Assembly: GCA_030152105.1 (NCBI GenBank)
Contig: JASLIH010000123.1
Location: forward strand, 1 to 8,138
Source: Actinomycetes bacterium
GTDB lineage: Bacteria > Actinomycetota > CALGFH01
Reading direction: 5' to 3'
Length of the DNA stretch: 8,138 nt
The notes below the pieces were generated by a model. It was given only the letters and a program-made list of their open reading frames with translations. It was not told where the DNA came from and did no database searches. The position numbers and the translations under genes are program-made. How positions within the stretch are numbered: position 1 is the stretch's first letter; every line of letters starts with the position of its first letter. Below, piece after piece: positions 1 to 6,171 of this stretch.

Positions 1-364
1 GGTGGGATCCAAGATCCCGGTGCCTGGCGGCAAGTTCATCCAGATCGAGCTGCGCTTGGGCGACTCCACGGTAATGCTGGCTGATGAGTTCCCCGACATG
101 GGGGTGCTGTCGCCGCTGTCGGTGGGTGGGACCTACGGCGCGCTCCACATCGCGACTGACAACGCCGACGGCCTGTGGGAACGTGCTGTCACGGCCGGGG
201 CCACGGTGCACCAGCCACTGCAGGACATGTTCTGGGGCGATCGCCACGGCCAGGTCATCGACCCGTTCGGGCACCGCTGGGGCATCTCCCAGCACCTTCA
301 CGACGTCCCGTCCGAGGAGGTCGTCCGGGCCGCAGCAGAGATGTTCGGAGGCCAACCGGGATGA
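1..364 (+). CDS. VOC (glyoxalase-fold) family protein, PhnB-like, 5'-truncated by window edge
   Basis: Only the last ~120 residues are present, and the reading frame is open to the left edge. The GTG at base 2 is therefore probably an internal valine, not the start. The visible part matches the C-terminal two thirds of PhnB-like VOC proteins (usually about 140-160 aa). It has an 'IELRLGDSTVMLADEFPDMG' strand-turn segment, then 'GALHIATDNADGLWERAVTAGA' (second beta-alpha unit, His at visible residue 49), then 'DRHGQVIDPFGHRWGISQH', the characteristic closing strand. VOC proteins bind small molecules or metals and include glyoxalases, dioxygenases and resistance proteins. This subgroup has no single known reaction. 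The position that is often His in the GKIxHAEIRIGDS segment is Gln here (visible residue 14), so metal binding of the classical kind is doubtful. The gene ends 32 bp from the convergent VOC gene that follows. The family is clear, the substrate unknown. Confidence 0.88.
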   Translation, partial: VGSKIPVPGGKFIQIELRLGDSTVMLADEFPDMGVLSPLSVGGTYGALHIATDNADGLWERAVTAGATVHQPLQDMFWGDRHGQVIDPFGHRWGISQHLHDVPSEEVVRAAAEMFGGQPG

Positions 365-396
365 CGACCGGTTGGGCGTCATCCCCCGGTTGGTGG

Positions 397-837
397 CTAC
401 AGCGGGGCGGTGAGCTCTAGTGCAAGCCCGTCGGGGTCCTTGAACGGCAGCACCGCGATCCCGAATGGTGGCAGGTCGGTGATGTCGCTGTGCACCACCC
501 CGTGCTCCTCGAACGCCTGGACCGCCGCCTCTAGCTCGGTCCGGCCAGCCACGGCGAAGCTCAGATGATCAAGGCCGCAGCGAAACGGGTCGAAGCGATC
601 GCCGGCCCGCTCGGCATCTACGGGACGCAACCCCAGGAGCAGGTCACCGTTGACCATGACGATGCCGTCTTGCAGGAGGTCGGTGGCTAGGTCGTGGTGC
701 GGGTCGTCAGCCGGCGGCGGGGCGTCCATGGCGATCTGGAACCCCAGCAGCTCGGTGTAGAACACCCGGGACCGCTCCACGTCGGTGACGGTGAGCCGCA
801 GGTGGTGGACCGGACCGAGGGACAGCGGGACTGCCAT
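397..837 (-). CDS. VOC (glyoxalase/bleomycin-resistance) family protein, 146 aa
   Basis: This is a complete single-domain VOC protein of 146 aa. The start at 837 is chosen because an AGGAGG lies 7 nt upstream, and the homologous region begins 'GPVHHLRLTVTDVERSRVFY', the classic first strand and helix. The open frame reaches 876, but that extension has no such support. Candidate metal ligands are in the usual places: His12 on the first strand, His91 in 'GLDHLSFAV', and Glu141 in 'DPDGLALEL' near the C terminus. An enzymatic, metal-dependent role (dioxygenase- or glyoxalase-like) is therefore possible. It differs clearly from the PhnB-like VOC protein on the other strand, so the two are not a recent tandem duplication. 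It lies 118 bp downstream of the alpha/beta hydrolase on the same strand and may be cotranscribed with it. Substrate unknown. Confidence 0.9.
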   Translation of the reverse strand: MAVPLSLGPVHHLRLTVTDVERSRVFYTELLGFQIAMDAPPPADDPHHDLATDLLQDGIVMVNGDLLLGLRPVDAERAGDRFDPFRCGLDHLSFAVAGRTELEAAVQAFEEHGVVHSDITDLPPFGIAVLPFKDPDGLALELTAPL

Positions 838-844
838 CGCAGAG

Positions 845-850
845 CCTCCT
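845..850 (-). promoter_or_regulatory. Ribosome binding site of the VOC gene
   Basis: AGGAGG (minus strand) stands 7 nt before the ATG at 837. It is a full match to the anti-Shine-Dalgarno core. It selects 837 over the in-frame ATG at 876, which would place this site inside the gene. Confidence 0.8.
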
Positions 851-955
851 GGTATCGAGCGGAGTCGGGGACTCATGATGAGCGCGGTTGCCCCGCCACG
901 GAAGCGCGGTCACCAACCATGCGGTCGTCGGCGGGCGAAGGCGGCCATTCCGGTA

Positions 956-1897
956 TCACCGCACGAATTCCGCGACCGTCGCGGCAGTCCGAGTGGGCTC
1001 CCCAAGCCATGGCCCATGCCCGGTGGGCAGCACCTCCAGCCGTGCGTGGGGGATCAGCCCGGTCACCGCCTGGGCGACCGGAACGCCGCCGAGCGGGTCT
1101 CGCTCGCCCCAGACCACCAGCGTGGGCACGGCCACTTGGTGCAGCTCGTCGGGCCGCATGGTGGCGCGGCGCCGGAACCCGAACGACGACAGCAAAGCGA
1201 ATGGCGAGACCAACGCCCGGAACTCTGCTTTGGCGGCCTCGTCGGCGGCCGAGTCCCGACCCACGGCCACCAGCAGGTCGACCAGACCCGGGTGACCGGC
1301 GATGGTAGCCCCCTCGCCCATGAACCGCGCCAGCTGCACCACCGACTTCCGGCTCGGTGGCGCCACCCGCGACAGCAGCTCGCCCACCACGGGCGTGGAG
1401 AGCAGGCGGATCGGCAGTGGGCAGCGGGTTCCCGGCAACGCCGGCGGAGCGAGCAACACGAGCCGCGTGACCCGGTCTGGATGGGCCAGCGCATACCACA
1501 ACGCCCACAATCCGCCTCCCGAGTGGCCCACGAGCGCCGTGGAGTCCAACTTGAGGGCGTCGAGTAGGCGGTCCAGCCATGCGACCGCTGTCTCGCGGTA
1601 GCGATCTCTCGGCAGGTCGATCGGGTCGCTCAGCCCGATCCCGGGAAGGTCGGGGGCGATTGCCCGGACGCCCTGGAGCTCGTTCAGTAACGGCAGGAGG
1701 AACCCGGCCGAGTTCCCTGTGCCATGGAGGAGCACGACCGGCGACCCGGCGCCCCCCTCCAGGAGATGGACCACGTCGCCGGCCCCCACCTGGATGAAGC
1801 GGCTGGCGACCGACGCTCCGGCGAGCACGCGCTCGTACACCTGTTGGACCTCGACGGAATGGACCTGCCCAGTGCGCGCCAGCTGCCGGCTGCTCAT
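956..1897 (-). CDS. Alpha/beta-fold hydrolase, 313 aa
   Basis: This is a complete alpha/beta hydrolase. The oxyanion segment 'VVLLHGTGNSAG' lies near residues 54-65. The nucleophile elbow G-H-S-G-G places the catalytic Ser at 126. The acid is probably Asp267 in 'WGERDPLGG', and the His is His294 in 'PTGHGPWLGEP', so the triad is intact. A helical cap of about 95 residues (roughly 155-250) sits between the nucleophile and the acid, as in the epoxide hydrolase/haloalkane dehalogenase/C-C hydrolase group. The substrate cannot be told from sequence. The start at 1897 is preferred over the in-frame ATG at 1927 because GAGGAGG lies 5 nt upstream of it. About 50 N-terminal residues precede the core strands, slightly longer than a minimal member. 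There is no signal peptide, so it is probably cytoplasmic. It lies 144 bp downstream of the LuxR-type regulator on the same strand and upstream of a VOC gene, so the three may be expressed together. Confidence 0.93.
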   Translation of the reverse strand: MSSRQLARTGQVHSVEVQQVYERVLAGASVASRFIQVGAGDVVHLLEGGAGSPVVLLHGTGNSAGFLLPLLNELQGVRAIAPDLPGIGLSDPIDLPRDRYRETAVAWLDRLLDALKLDSTALVGHSGGGLWALWYALAHPDRVTRLVLLAPPALPGTRCPLPIRLLSTPVVGELLSRVAPPSRKSVVQLARFMGEGATIAGHPGLVDLLVAVGRDSAADEAAKAEFRALVSPFALLSSFGFRRRATMRPDELHQVAVPTLVVWGERDPLGGVPVAQAVTGLIPHARLEVLPTGHGPWLGEPTRTAATVAEFVR

Positions 1898-1902
1898 TGG
1901 TG

Positions 1903-1910
1903 CCTCCTCT
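1903..1910 (-). promoter_or_regulatory. Ribosome binding site of the minus-strand alpha/beta hydrolase
   Basis: AGAGGAGG (minus strand) ends 5 nt before the ATG at 1897. It supports that start over the in-frame ATG at 1927. Confidence 0.78.
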
Positions 1911-2003
1911 GCTCCCGTGCCGCCCATGCGTCTGGGTGGGACGCTAGGCGCCGGCCGGCCGGGCGGCTTCGGGGAAACGCCCCATACGCGGTGAGCAGCG
2001 CGT

Positions 2004-2015
2004 GGGGAATTCCCC
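2004..2015. repeat. Perfect 12-bp palindrome GGGGAATTCCCC
   Basis: This perfectly self-complementary dodecamer extends to 16 bp if one G-T pair is allowed (2002-2017). It sits in the 144-bp gap, 26 bp past the regulator's stop and about 107 bp before the hydrolase start. Its two-fold symmetry is typical of a dimeric regulator's operator. A weak terminator hairpin with an AATT loop is the alternative. There is no T-tract on either side, which argues mildly for the operator reading. Confidence 0.4.
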
Positions 2016-2041
2016 GCAGCCGCGGCCAGACGAGCCGGCGG

Positions 2042-3679
2042 CTAGAGGAGTCCCTGCCGGTAGGCGTAGGCGGTGGCGGCGGCGCGCGAGGAGACGCCCA
2101 ACTTGGTGTAGATGTTGCTCACGTGCCGGTCGACCGTCTTCTCGGCCAGGACCAGGTCGCTGGCGATCGCGTGGTTGGTCCTGCCGGCGGCCAGCAACCC
2201 CAGCACCTGCAGCTCGCGCATGGTCAGCCCGTGCCGGGAGGAGGCGGCCTTCCGCTCATCGAGCCTCTCCAGGCGGGCGAGGTCGGGTGCCGCGCCGAGC
2301 TGCGCGAACACACTGCGGGCAGCATCCAGGTCCAGCGCCGCGGCCTCCTCGTCCCCCAGCGCGCGGCAGCCAAGCCCGACCAGCACCCGCACCCGCGCTG
2401 CCTCATACGGCGCATCCAGCTCCCGCCACATCTGCCAGGCGCCGCGTAGCGCGACGACGGCGGCGCGGGCGTCGCCCTCGGCGAGCAGCACCGCACCATG
2501 GGCGGCTCCCGCCGCCGCTCGCAGAGTTGGCGTGTCGTAGCGCTCGCTGATCCCGGTCAACTCGTCCGCGGCGTCGCGTGCCGCCGGGCGGTCGCCGACC
2601 GCAAGCATGATCTCGACCTTGGCGGGGAGCAGCTTGCCCCGCCGGAACCTCTCGGACGTCTCGGCGAGGACTCGGCGGATCGCCGCCGCCGCCGCGCTGG
2701 TCCTGCCCTGGGCCAGCCGCAGCAGGGCCAGCCCCGGCTGCGGCTCCAGGCCCCAACGGCTGGCCTGCCGGTAGGCGTCGTCCGCCGCCGTGAAGTCCCC
2801 CAGGACCCGGTAGACCTCCGCCTGCTGGTAGAAGGCCGCGCCGCTGACGCGTCTGTCGGCGCCCTGTACGAGCCGCTCACCCGCTCGTTTGGCCTCCTCG
2901 ACCGCCTGCGGCCATGCCCCGTGCAGCTGCAGGATCTGGGCGCGGTGGACCAGGCACTGGCCGGTGAAGGTGATCATGTCTGGCTGCTTCTCGCACCAGG
3001 CCGTCAGCGCGGCGGTCCACTCGTGGGCGCGGCGCCATTCGGAGATCTCCTGGCAGGCGTCGATCATCGAGCAGTACACGGTGCCGGCGACCGGCGGCGA
3101 CAGCTCGCCGGCCACCACCGCCACCATCGCCTCGTCCAGTAACGCCAGGCCCTCGCCTACCCGGCCCTCCCTCACCATGGCGCGGCCGTGGAGGACCAGC
3201 GCGAACGCGACCAGGTCGGCGTCAGCGGCTCGTCTGCCAATGGCGGCTGCGCGGCCCGCCGCCCGCTGTGCTCCCGTGTAGTCACCGGCCACCACATGCT
3301 GAAAGGCGACCGGGATCAGCATGTACCCGTGCTCGGCGCACTCCTGCTGCTCGTGCCCCAGCAGGCGGTTGGCGCGGGCAAGCCAGCCACTGGCCTGCGC
3401 AAGCTCCTCCTGGTTGATCAGGTGGAACCAGAGCCAGAACGCGCACCGCGCGGCCCGCCGAGGATCGCCGCCCTCGGCATGGATCTGCTGGGCGCGCTGC
3501 AGCGCCTGCAGGCTCTCCTCGACACGGCCGAGGAGATACGCCGCGGTCGCCAGCAGCTCCAGATCCTCTCCTGCCAACGGGGACGACCGGTCGGCCAGCG
3601 ACAACGCGGTGTAGGCATCCGCCCACGCCAGCCGCCCGGCAGCCTCGCGGCCCCGCGCCAGCTCACCGTCCCCGCCCAC
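2042..3679 (-). CDS. TPR-containing LuxR-family transcriptional regulator, 545 aa
   Basis: The last ~61 residues (about 485-545) form a textbook LuxR/GerE helix-turn-helix: 'LTMRELQVLGLLAAGRTNHA', then a recognition helix around 'KTVDRHVSNIYTKLGVSSRA'. The preceding ~470 residues are a run of Ala/Leu/Arg-rich helical hairpins resembling degenerate TPRs, for example 'GDFTAADDAYRQASRWG' and 'ARAAVVALRGAWQMWRELDA'. I see no receiver domain, no Walker A P-loop and no autoinducer-binding domain, so this is not a response regulator or a MalT/LAL ATPase. Signals are probably sensed through the TPR superhelix. The GTG at 3679 is chosen because family-like sequence begins right after it ('GELARGREAAGRLAWADAY') and GGAGG lies 10 nt upstream. 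The frame stays open to 4540, but that extension runs antisense through the methyltransferase gene and looks like no protein. The gene diverges from the methyltransferase and is followed by a hydrolase and a VOC gene, its likely targets by position. Confidence 0.93.
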   Translation of the reverse strand: MGGDGELARGREAAGRLAWADAYTALSLADRSSPLAGEDLELLATAAYLLGRVEESLQALQRAQQIHAEGGDPRRAARCAFWLWFHLINQEELAQASGWLARANRLLGHEQQECAEHGYMLIPVAFQHVVAGDYTGAQRAAGRAAAIGRRAADADLVAFALVLHGRAMVREGRVGEGLALLDEAMVAVVAGELSPPVAGTVYCSMIDACQEISEWRRAHEWTAALTAWCEKQPDMITFTGQCLVHRAQILQLHGAWPQAVEEAKRAGERLVQGADRRVSGAAFYQQAEVYRVLGDFTAADDAYRQASRWGLEPQPGLALLRLAQGRTSAAAAAIRRVLAETSERFRRGKLLPAKVEIMLAVGDRPAARDAADELTGISERYDTPTLRAAAGAAHGAVLLAEGDARAAVVALRGAWQMWRELDAPYEAARVRVLVGLGCRALGDEEAAALDLDAARSVFAQLGAAPDLARLERLDERKAASSRHGLTMRELQVLGLLAAGRTNHAIASDLVLAEKTVDRHVSNIYTKLGVSSRAAATAYAYRQGLL

Positions 3680-3841
3680 AGTGCTCCCGCCTCCAGCCAG
3701 TGCCTGCTCTGCACCTCGGTAGCGTAACGAGCCGTGAGGCGGCGAGGGGAAGGTCGGCGGCTCAGGTCCAGGCGGCGGGCCCGGCGGTTCTGGCTGGAAA
3801 CTCCCTCGACGTGGAGGGGCGGCTCTGCCAGCGTCGCTGCC
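3680..3841. promoter_or_regulatory. Shared divergent upstream region between the LuxR regulator and the methyltransferase
   Basis: This 162-bp non-coding stretch lies between two divergent start codons, so it should hold promoters for both directions and is the natural place for autoregulation. I see no convincing -35/-10 pair on either strand. A TACGCT/TACCGA segment on the minus strand near 3720 is the least GC-rich candidate. The spaced inverted repeat GTGC-n7-GCAC at 3700-3714 is short and may be chance. GGAGG at 3813-3817 is too far (24 nt) from the methyltransferase ATG to serve it normally. The region is called by position, not by motif. Confidence 0.45.
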
Positions 3842-4708
3842 ATGACCAACCCAGCAGCCCGCCGAGTCCTGACCGAGCTCTACGCCAGCCAGGGCTGGCC
3901 GGCCGAGGGTGATGAGCTGCTTCAGCGAAGCCTTGGCCCCAGGGCGCCTGACCTGCTGCTGGAGGCGCCTGGCTGGCTGGGCCTTGCCGCCGGACAGCTG
4001 GTCCTGGATGCCGGCTGCCGGGACGCCACCCACCCCATCGCCCTGGCCCGGCGCTACGGCTGCCGGGTGCTTGGCGTCGATCTGGTCCCGGCCTGGCTGC
4101 CCAGAGGCGTGGCCGAGGCCGCCTCGGCCGGCCTTGGCGCCCAGGTCGCACTGGTCGCGGGCGACCTGGAGGCGCTGCCGCTCGCCGACGGCACCTGTGA
4201 CCTCGTGTGGTGTCGTGATGTCCTGTCGTGTGTCGGCGACAGCGCGCAGGTGCTTCGCGAATGCGCCCGGGTGCTGCGACCTGGCGGCGGGATGGTGCTG
4301 TACGCGGTATTCACCACCGACCAGCTCGCCCCTGGCGACCGGAGCCTGCTGGTCGAGGGGCTGCAGAACTCGCCGGCGAGCATGCACCAGCCAACGGTCG
4401 AGGCGGCCATGGCCGCAGCCGGGTTCGAGATGGTGCGGCGCGAGCGGATCGGCAGCGAATGGTCCGAGTACCAGCTCGAGCACGATCCTGGCTACCTGAC
4501 ACAGGACCTGCTGGAGATCGCCCGGCTCACCCGCAATCACGACCGAGCCGAGGCCATCCTTGGCCCCATCTGGTACGAGCGTGCCCTGGCGTTTGCCTCC
4601 TGGCGGCTGCAGATCGTCCTGGGCCGGCTCCTGCCGGTCCTCTACGCCCTGGTCAAACCCGCCACCGCGTCAATGAGTGGAACGCCCGGAGCGGCCGACG
4701 TGTCATGA
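3842..4708 (+). CDS. Class I SAM-dependent methyltransferase (Methyltransf_11-like), 288 aa
   Basis: The Rossmann-fold methyltransferase motifs occur in order: motif I 'LVLDAGCRDATHPIALARR' (about 53-71), the acidic end of strand 2 'VLGVDLV' with Asp80 for the SAM ribose, motif II 'VALVAGDLEALPLADGTCDL' (about 102-121), and motif III 'LRECARVLRPGGGMVLYAVF' (about 138-157). The C-terminal ~110 residues carry a substrate-recognition region ending in a hydrophobic helix (about 249-274). The usual DxGxGxG loop reads DAGCRDA, so the second and third glycines are Arg60 and Ala62, a departure from the classical loop. The acceptor (small molecule, lipid or quinone-like) is not predictable. The ATG at 3842 is the first sensible start. 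No ribosome site lies at normal spacing, so translation may be leaderless or weakly initiated. It diverges from the LuxR regulator and is followed 96 bp later by a same-strand hydrolase. Confidence 0.9.
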   Translation: MTNPAARRVLTELYASQGWPAEGDELLQRSLGPRAPDLLLEAPGWLGLAAGQLVLDAGCRDATHPIALARRYGCRVLGVDLVPAWLPRGVAEAASAGLGAQVALVAGDLEALPLADGTCDLVWCRDVLSCVGDSAQVLRECARVLRPGGGMVLYAVFTTDQLAPGDRSLLVEGLQNSPASMHQPTVEAAMAAAGFEMVRRERIGSEWSEYQLEHDPGYLTQDLLEIARLTRNHDRAEAILGPIWYERALAFASWRLQIVLGRLLPVLYALVKPATASMSGTPGAADVS

Positions 4709-4774
4709 CGCTTCGTCGAGCCGAACCTGAATACTCCTCGCCGCTCCGAGAGCTAGGGTGCGTTCGGTATGCGT

Positions 4775-4799
4775 GGGCCGGGGTGGGATGGGGTGGGGG
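4775..4799 (+). other. G-quadruplex-capable G-run array over the start region of the downstream hydrolase
   Basis: Five runs of three or more G (4775-4777, 4780-4783, 4785-4787, 4790-4793, 4795-4799) are separated by 1-2 nt. This satisfies the G3+N1-7 quadruplex rule on the coding strand, so it would also be present in the mRNA. The last run doubles as the only plausible ribosome site (GGGGGA, 5 nt or fewer from the ATG at 4805). Folding could hide it. In GC-rich DNA such arrays also arise by chance. Confidence 0.5.
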
Positions 4800-4804
4800 A
4801 CGGC

Positions 4805-5602
4805 ATGGACAGCATCGAGGTTGGAGGGCTCCGGGTCGCCTTCCGGCGGGCCGGGGAAGGGCCGGCGTTGGTGCTGCTGCATGGCGGGCTGGGCGACAGC
4901 CGGGAGTGGCGGCGGCAGCTGGAGGGGCTGGCCGGGGAGTTCACCGTGGTGGCCTGGGACGCTCCAGGCTGCGGAGGATCCTCGGACCCACCTGCGAGCT
5001 TCCGGCTACCTGACTACGCCGACTGCCTGGCCGGGTTCATCCACGCGCTCGGCCTGGGCCGTCCCCATCTGGGTGGGCTGTCATGGGGCGGAGGGCTGGC
5101 GCTGGAGCTGTACCGTCGCCACCCCCGGTTGCCGAGATCGCTGGTGCTGGCGTCGGCCTATGCGGGGTGGGCGGGCTCGCTGCCGCCCGAGGTCGTCGCC
5201 GAGCGCGTGGAGCGGGCCTTGGGTGAGGCCGAGCTGCCGCCCGAGCAGTGGGTGCGGGGCTACCTCCCGGGGCTGTTCACCGACTCGGCGCCGGCGGAGG
5301 TGGTCGAGGAGGCACTGGCGATGATGCTGGACGTCCGCCCGGCTGGGATGCGGCCTATGCTGCACGCCTTCGCCGAGGCTGACCTGCGTGACGTGCTGCC
5401 ACGCATCCAGGTGCCGACGCTGCTGCTGTACGGCGACGCCGACCGGCGGTCGCCCCTTGAAGTGGTCGCCTACGACCTCAACGACAAGATCCCTGGCTCG
5501 ACGCTGGTGGTCCTGCCCGGGGTCGGGCACCAAAGCGACATGGAGGCGCCGGACCGGTTCAACGCCGAGGTCCGCGACTTTCTGCGGTCAGTGCAGCGCT
5601 GA
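4805..5602 (+). CDS. Alpha/beta-fold hydrolase, 265 aa
   Basis: This is a complete alpha/beta hydrolase. 'LVLLHGGLGDSREW' (about 23-36) gives the HG oxyanion segment. 'GLSWGG' gives the nucleophile Ser93. 'LLYGDADRRSPLEV' gives the acid, probably Asp213. 'GVGHQSDMEAP' gives His242. The order and spacing are normal and the length is typical. The GxSxG elbow is G-L-S-W-G, unlike the G-H-S-G-G of the minus-strand hydrolase, and the caps differ too, so the two are distant relatives rather than duplicates. The ATG at 4805 is preferred because homologous sequence begins at once ('MDSIEVGGLRVAFRRAGEGP') and a G-rich ribosome site precedes it. An in-frame ATG at 4769 would add 12 unconvincing residues (Gly/Asp/Trp-rich, read from the G-run). 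There is no signal peptide. It is probably cotranscribed with the methyltransferase 96 bp upstream. A strong hairpin follows 15 bp after the stop. Substrate unknown. Confidence 0.93.
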   Translation: MDSIEVGGLRVAFRRAGEGPALVLLHGGLGDSREWRRQLEGLAGEFTVVAWDAPGCGGSSDPPASFRLPDYADCLAGFIHALGLGRPHLGGLSWGGGLALELYRRHPRLPRSLVLASAYAGWAGSLPPEVVAERVERALGEAELPPEQWVRGYLPGLFTDSAPAEVVEEALAMMLDVRPAGMRPMLHAFAEADLRDVLPRIQVPTLLLYGDADRRSPLEVVAYDLNDKIPGSTLVVLPGVGHQSDMEAPDRFNAEVRDFLRSVQR

Positions 5603-5617
5603 ATGCCGCGCCTAGCG

Positions 5618-5662
5618 GACCCTGACCGTCCCCCGGCTGGACGGCCGGGGACGGTCAGGGTC
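5618..5662. terminator. Long hairpin, probable bidirectional terminator between convergent genes
   Basis: GACCCTGACCGTCCCC (5618-5633) pairs perfectly with GGGGACGGTCAGGGTC (5647-5662). That is a 16-bp GC-rich stem with further inner pairing (GGC/GCC, one bulged C). It begins 15 bp after the stop of the plus-strand hydrolase and ends 5 bp from the stop of the convergent YCII gene, so it can serve both transcripts. No real T-tract follows on either strand, which is common for actinobacterial terminators. Confidence 0.8.
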
Positions 5663-5667
5663 GGCTT

Positions 5668-6018
5668 CTAGGAGAGCTCCAGGACGGGACGGACCTCGAT
5701 CGTCCCGTAGCTGGCTCCGGGGATCTTGGCCGCCAGCTCCAGCGCCTGGTCCAGGTCGTCGCACTCCAGCAGGTACCAGCCGCCCAGCTGCTCGGAGCTC
5801 TGGACCGCGGGGCCGTCGCTGATCTTGGTGTCGCCGTTGCGGACCTGGACGCTGGTGGCGTCGGCGACCCGCTGCAGCGGCTCCCCAGCACGGAACACGC
5901 CCCGCTGGGTGAGCTCGCCGTGGAGGTCGTTGTACCCCTGGGCCTCAGCGTCCCCCGCCGGGGTGCCCCACTGGGGCCGGTCGGCCTCGTTGGTGTAGAT
6001 CAACAGCGTGTAGCGCAT
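5668..6018 (-). CDS. YCII-related (DGPF-type) domain protein, 116 aa
   Basis: This is a small single-domain protein. It begins 'MRYTLLIYTNEAD', the standard N-terminal strand of the YCII/DGPF family, and continues with 'DGPAVQSSEQLGGWYLLECD' (about 68-87) and 'ALELAAKIPGASYGTIEVRP' (about 92-111). The fold is a ferredoxin-like alpha/beta dimer, and the biochemical role is mostly unknown. The start at 6018 is set by AGGGAG 6 nt upstream and by the conserved MRY opening. The open frame to 6117 adds an unconvincing Arg/Ser-rich stretch. The eponymous DGPF motif reads DGPA here (Ala71), a departure from the family's usual Phe. Many members sit next to an ECF sigma-factor gene, but none is present within this window. 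It lies 153 bp downstream of the propeller gene on the same strand. Confidence 0.92.
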   Translation of the reverse strand: MRYTLLIYTNEADRPQWGTPAGDAEAQGYNDLHGELTQRGVFRAGEPLQRVADATSVQVRNGDTKISDGPAVQSSEQLGGWYLLECDDLDQALELAAKIPGASYGTIEVRPVLELS

Positions 6019-6024
6019 GGTGCG

Positions 6025-6030
6025 CTCCCT
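6025..6030 (-). promoter_or_regulatory. Ribosome binding site of the YCII gene
   Basis: AGGGAG (minus strand) lies 6 nt before the ATG at 6018. It favours this start over the longer open frame beginning at 6117. Confidence 0.7.
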
Positions 6031-6171
6031 TCGGCTTTGGCCGGCGCTGCTCGCCGTCCTCACCTCAACGACGATCAGGGAACGCCGGAATCGACAGGCC
6101 AGCCCGGCCGACTGCACGATCCCCGGAACTGGTCGGTTGGCCAGACCGCGAGGAAGACGGCCCGGCGACGG

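Noticed and set aside
368..393. Direct repeat of CCGGTTGG (two copies, 18 bp apart) between the convergent VOC genes
   Set aside because: Two 8-bp copies only, no third copy and no mobile-element context, so probably chance.
694..1567. Overlapping plus-strand open frames opposite the VOC gene and hydrolase
   Set aside because: Arg/Pro/Gly/Ser-rich translations with no domain, lying antisense to two well-supported genes. They are high-GC shadow frames.
1951..1983. GGCCGGCC and GGGG-n5-CCCC symmetric elements downstream of the regulator
   Set aside because: Short self-complementary G/C strings are expected by chance at this base composition, and no T-tract or second copy supports a terminator or operator.
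3797..3835. Possible ECF-type promoter (GGAAAC ... CGTC) before the methyltransferase
   Set aside because: The spacing is about 30 nt rather than the usual 16-18, so the pair does not form a plausible promoter.
3680..4540. Open frame extending the LuxR regulator upstream by 287 codons on the minus strand
   Set aside because: It runs antisense through the methyltransferase gene, is low in recognisable protein features (Gly/Gln/His/Pro-rich), and the regulator's family-like N terminus begins at the GTG at 3679. Stop-free antisense frames are expected at this GC content.
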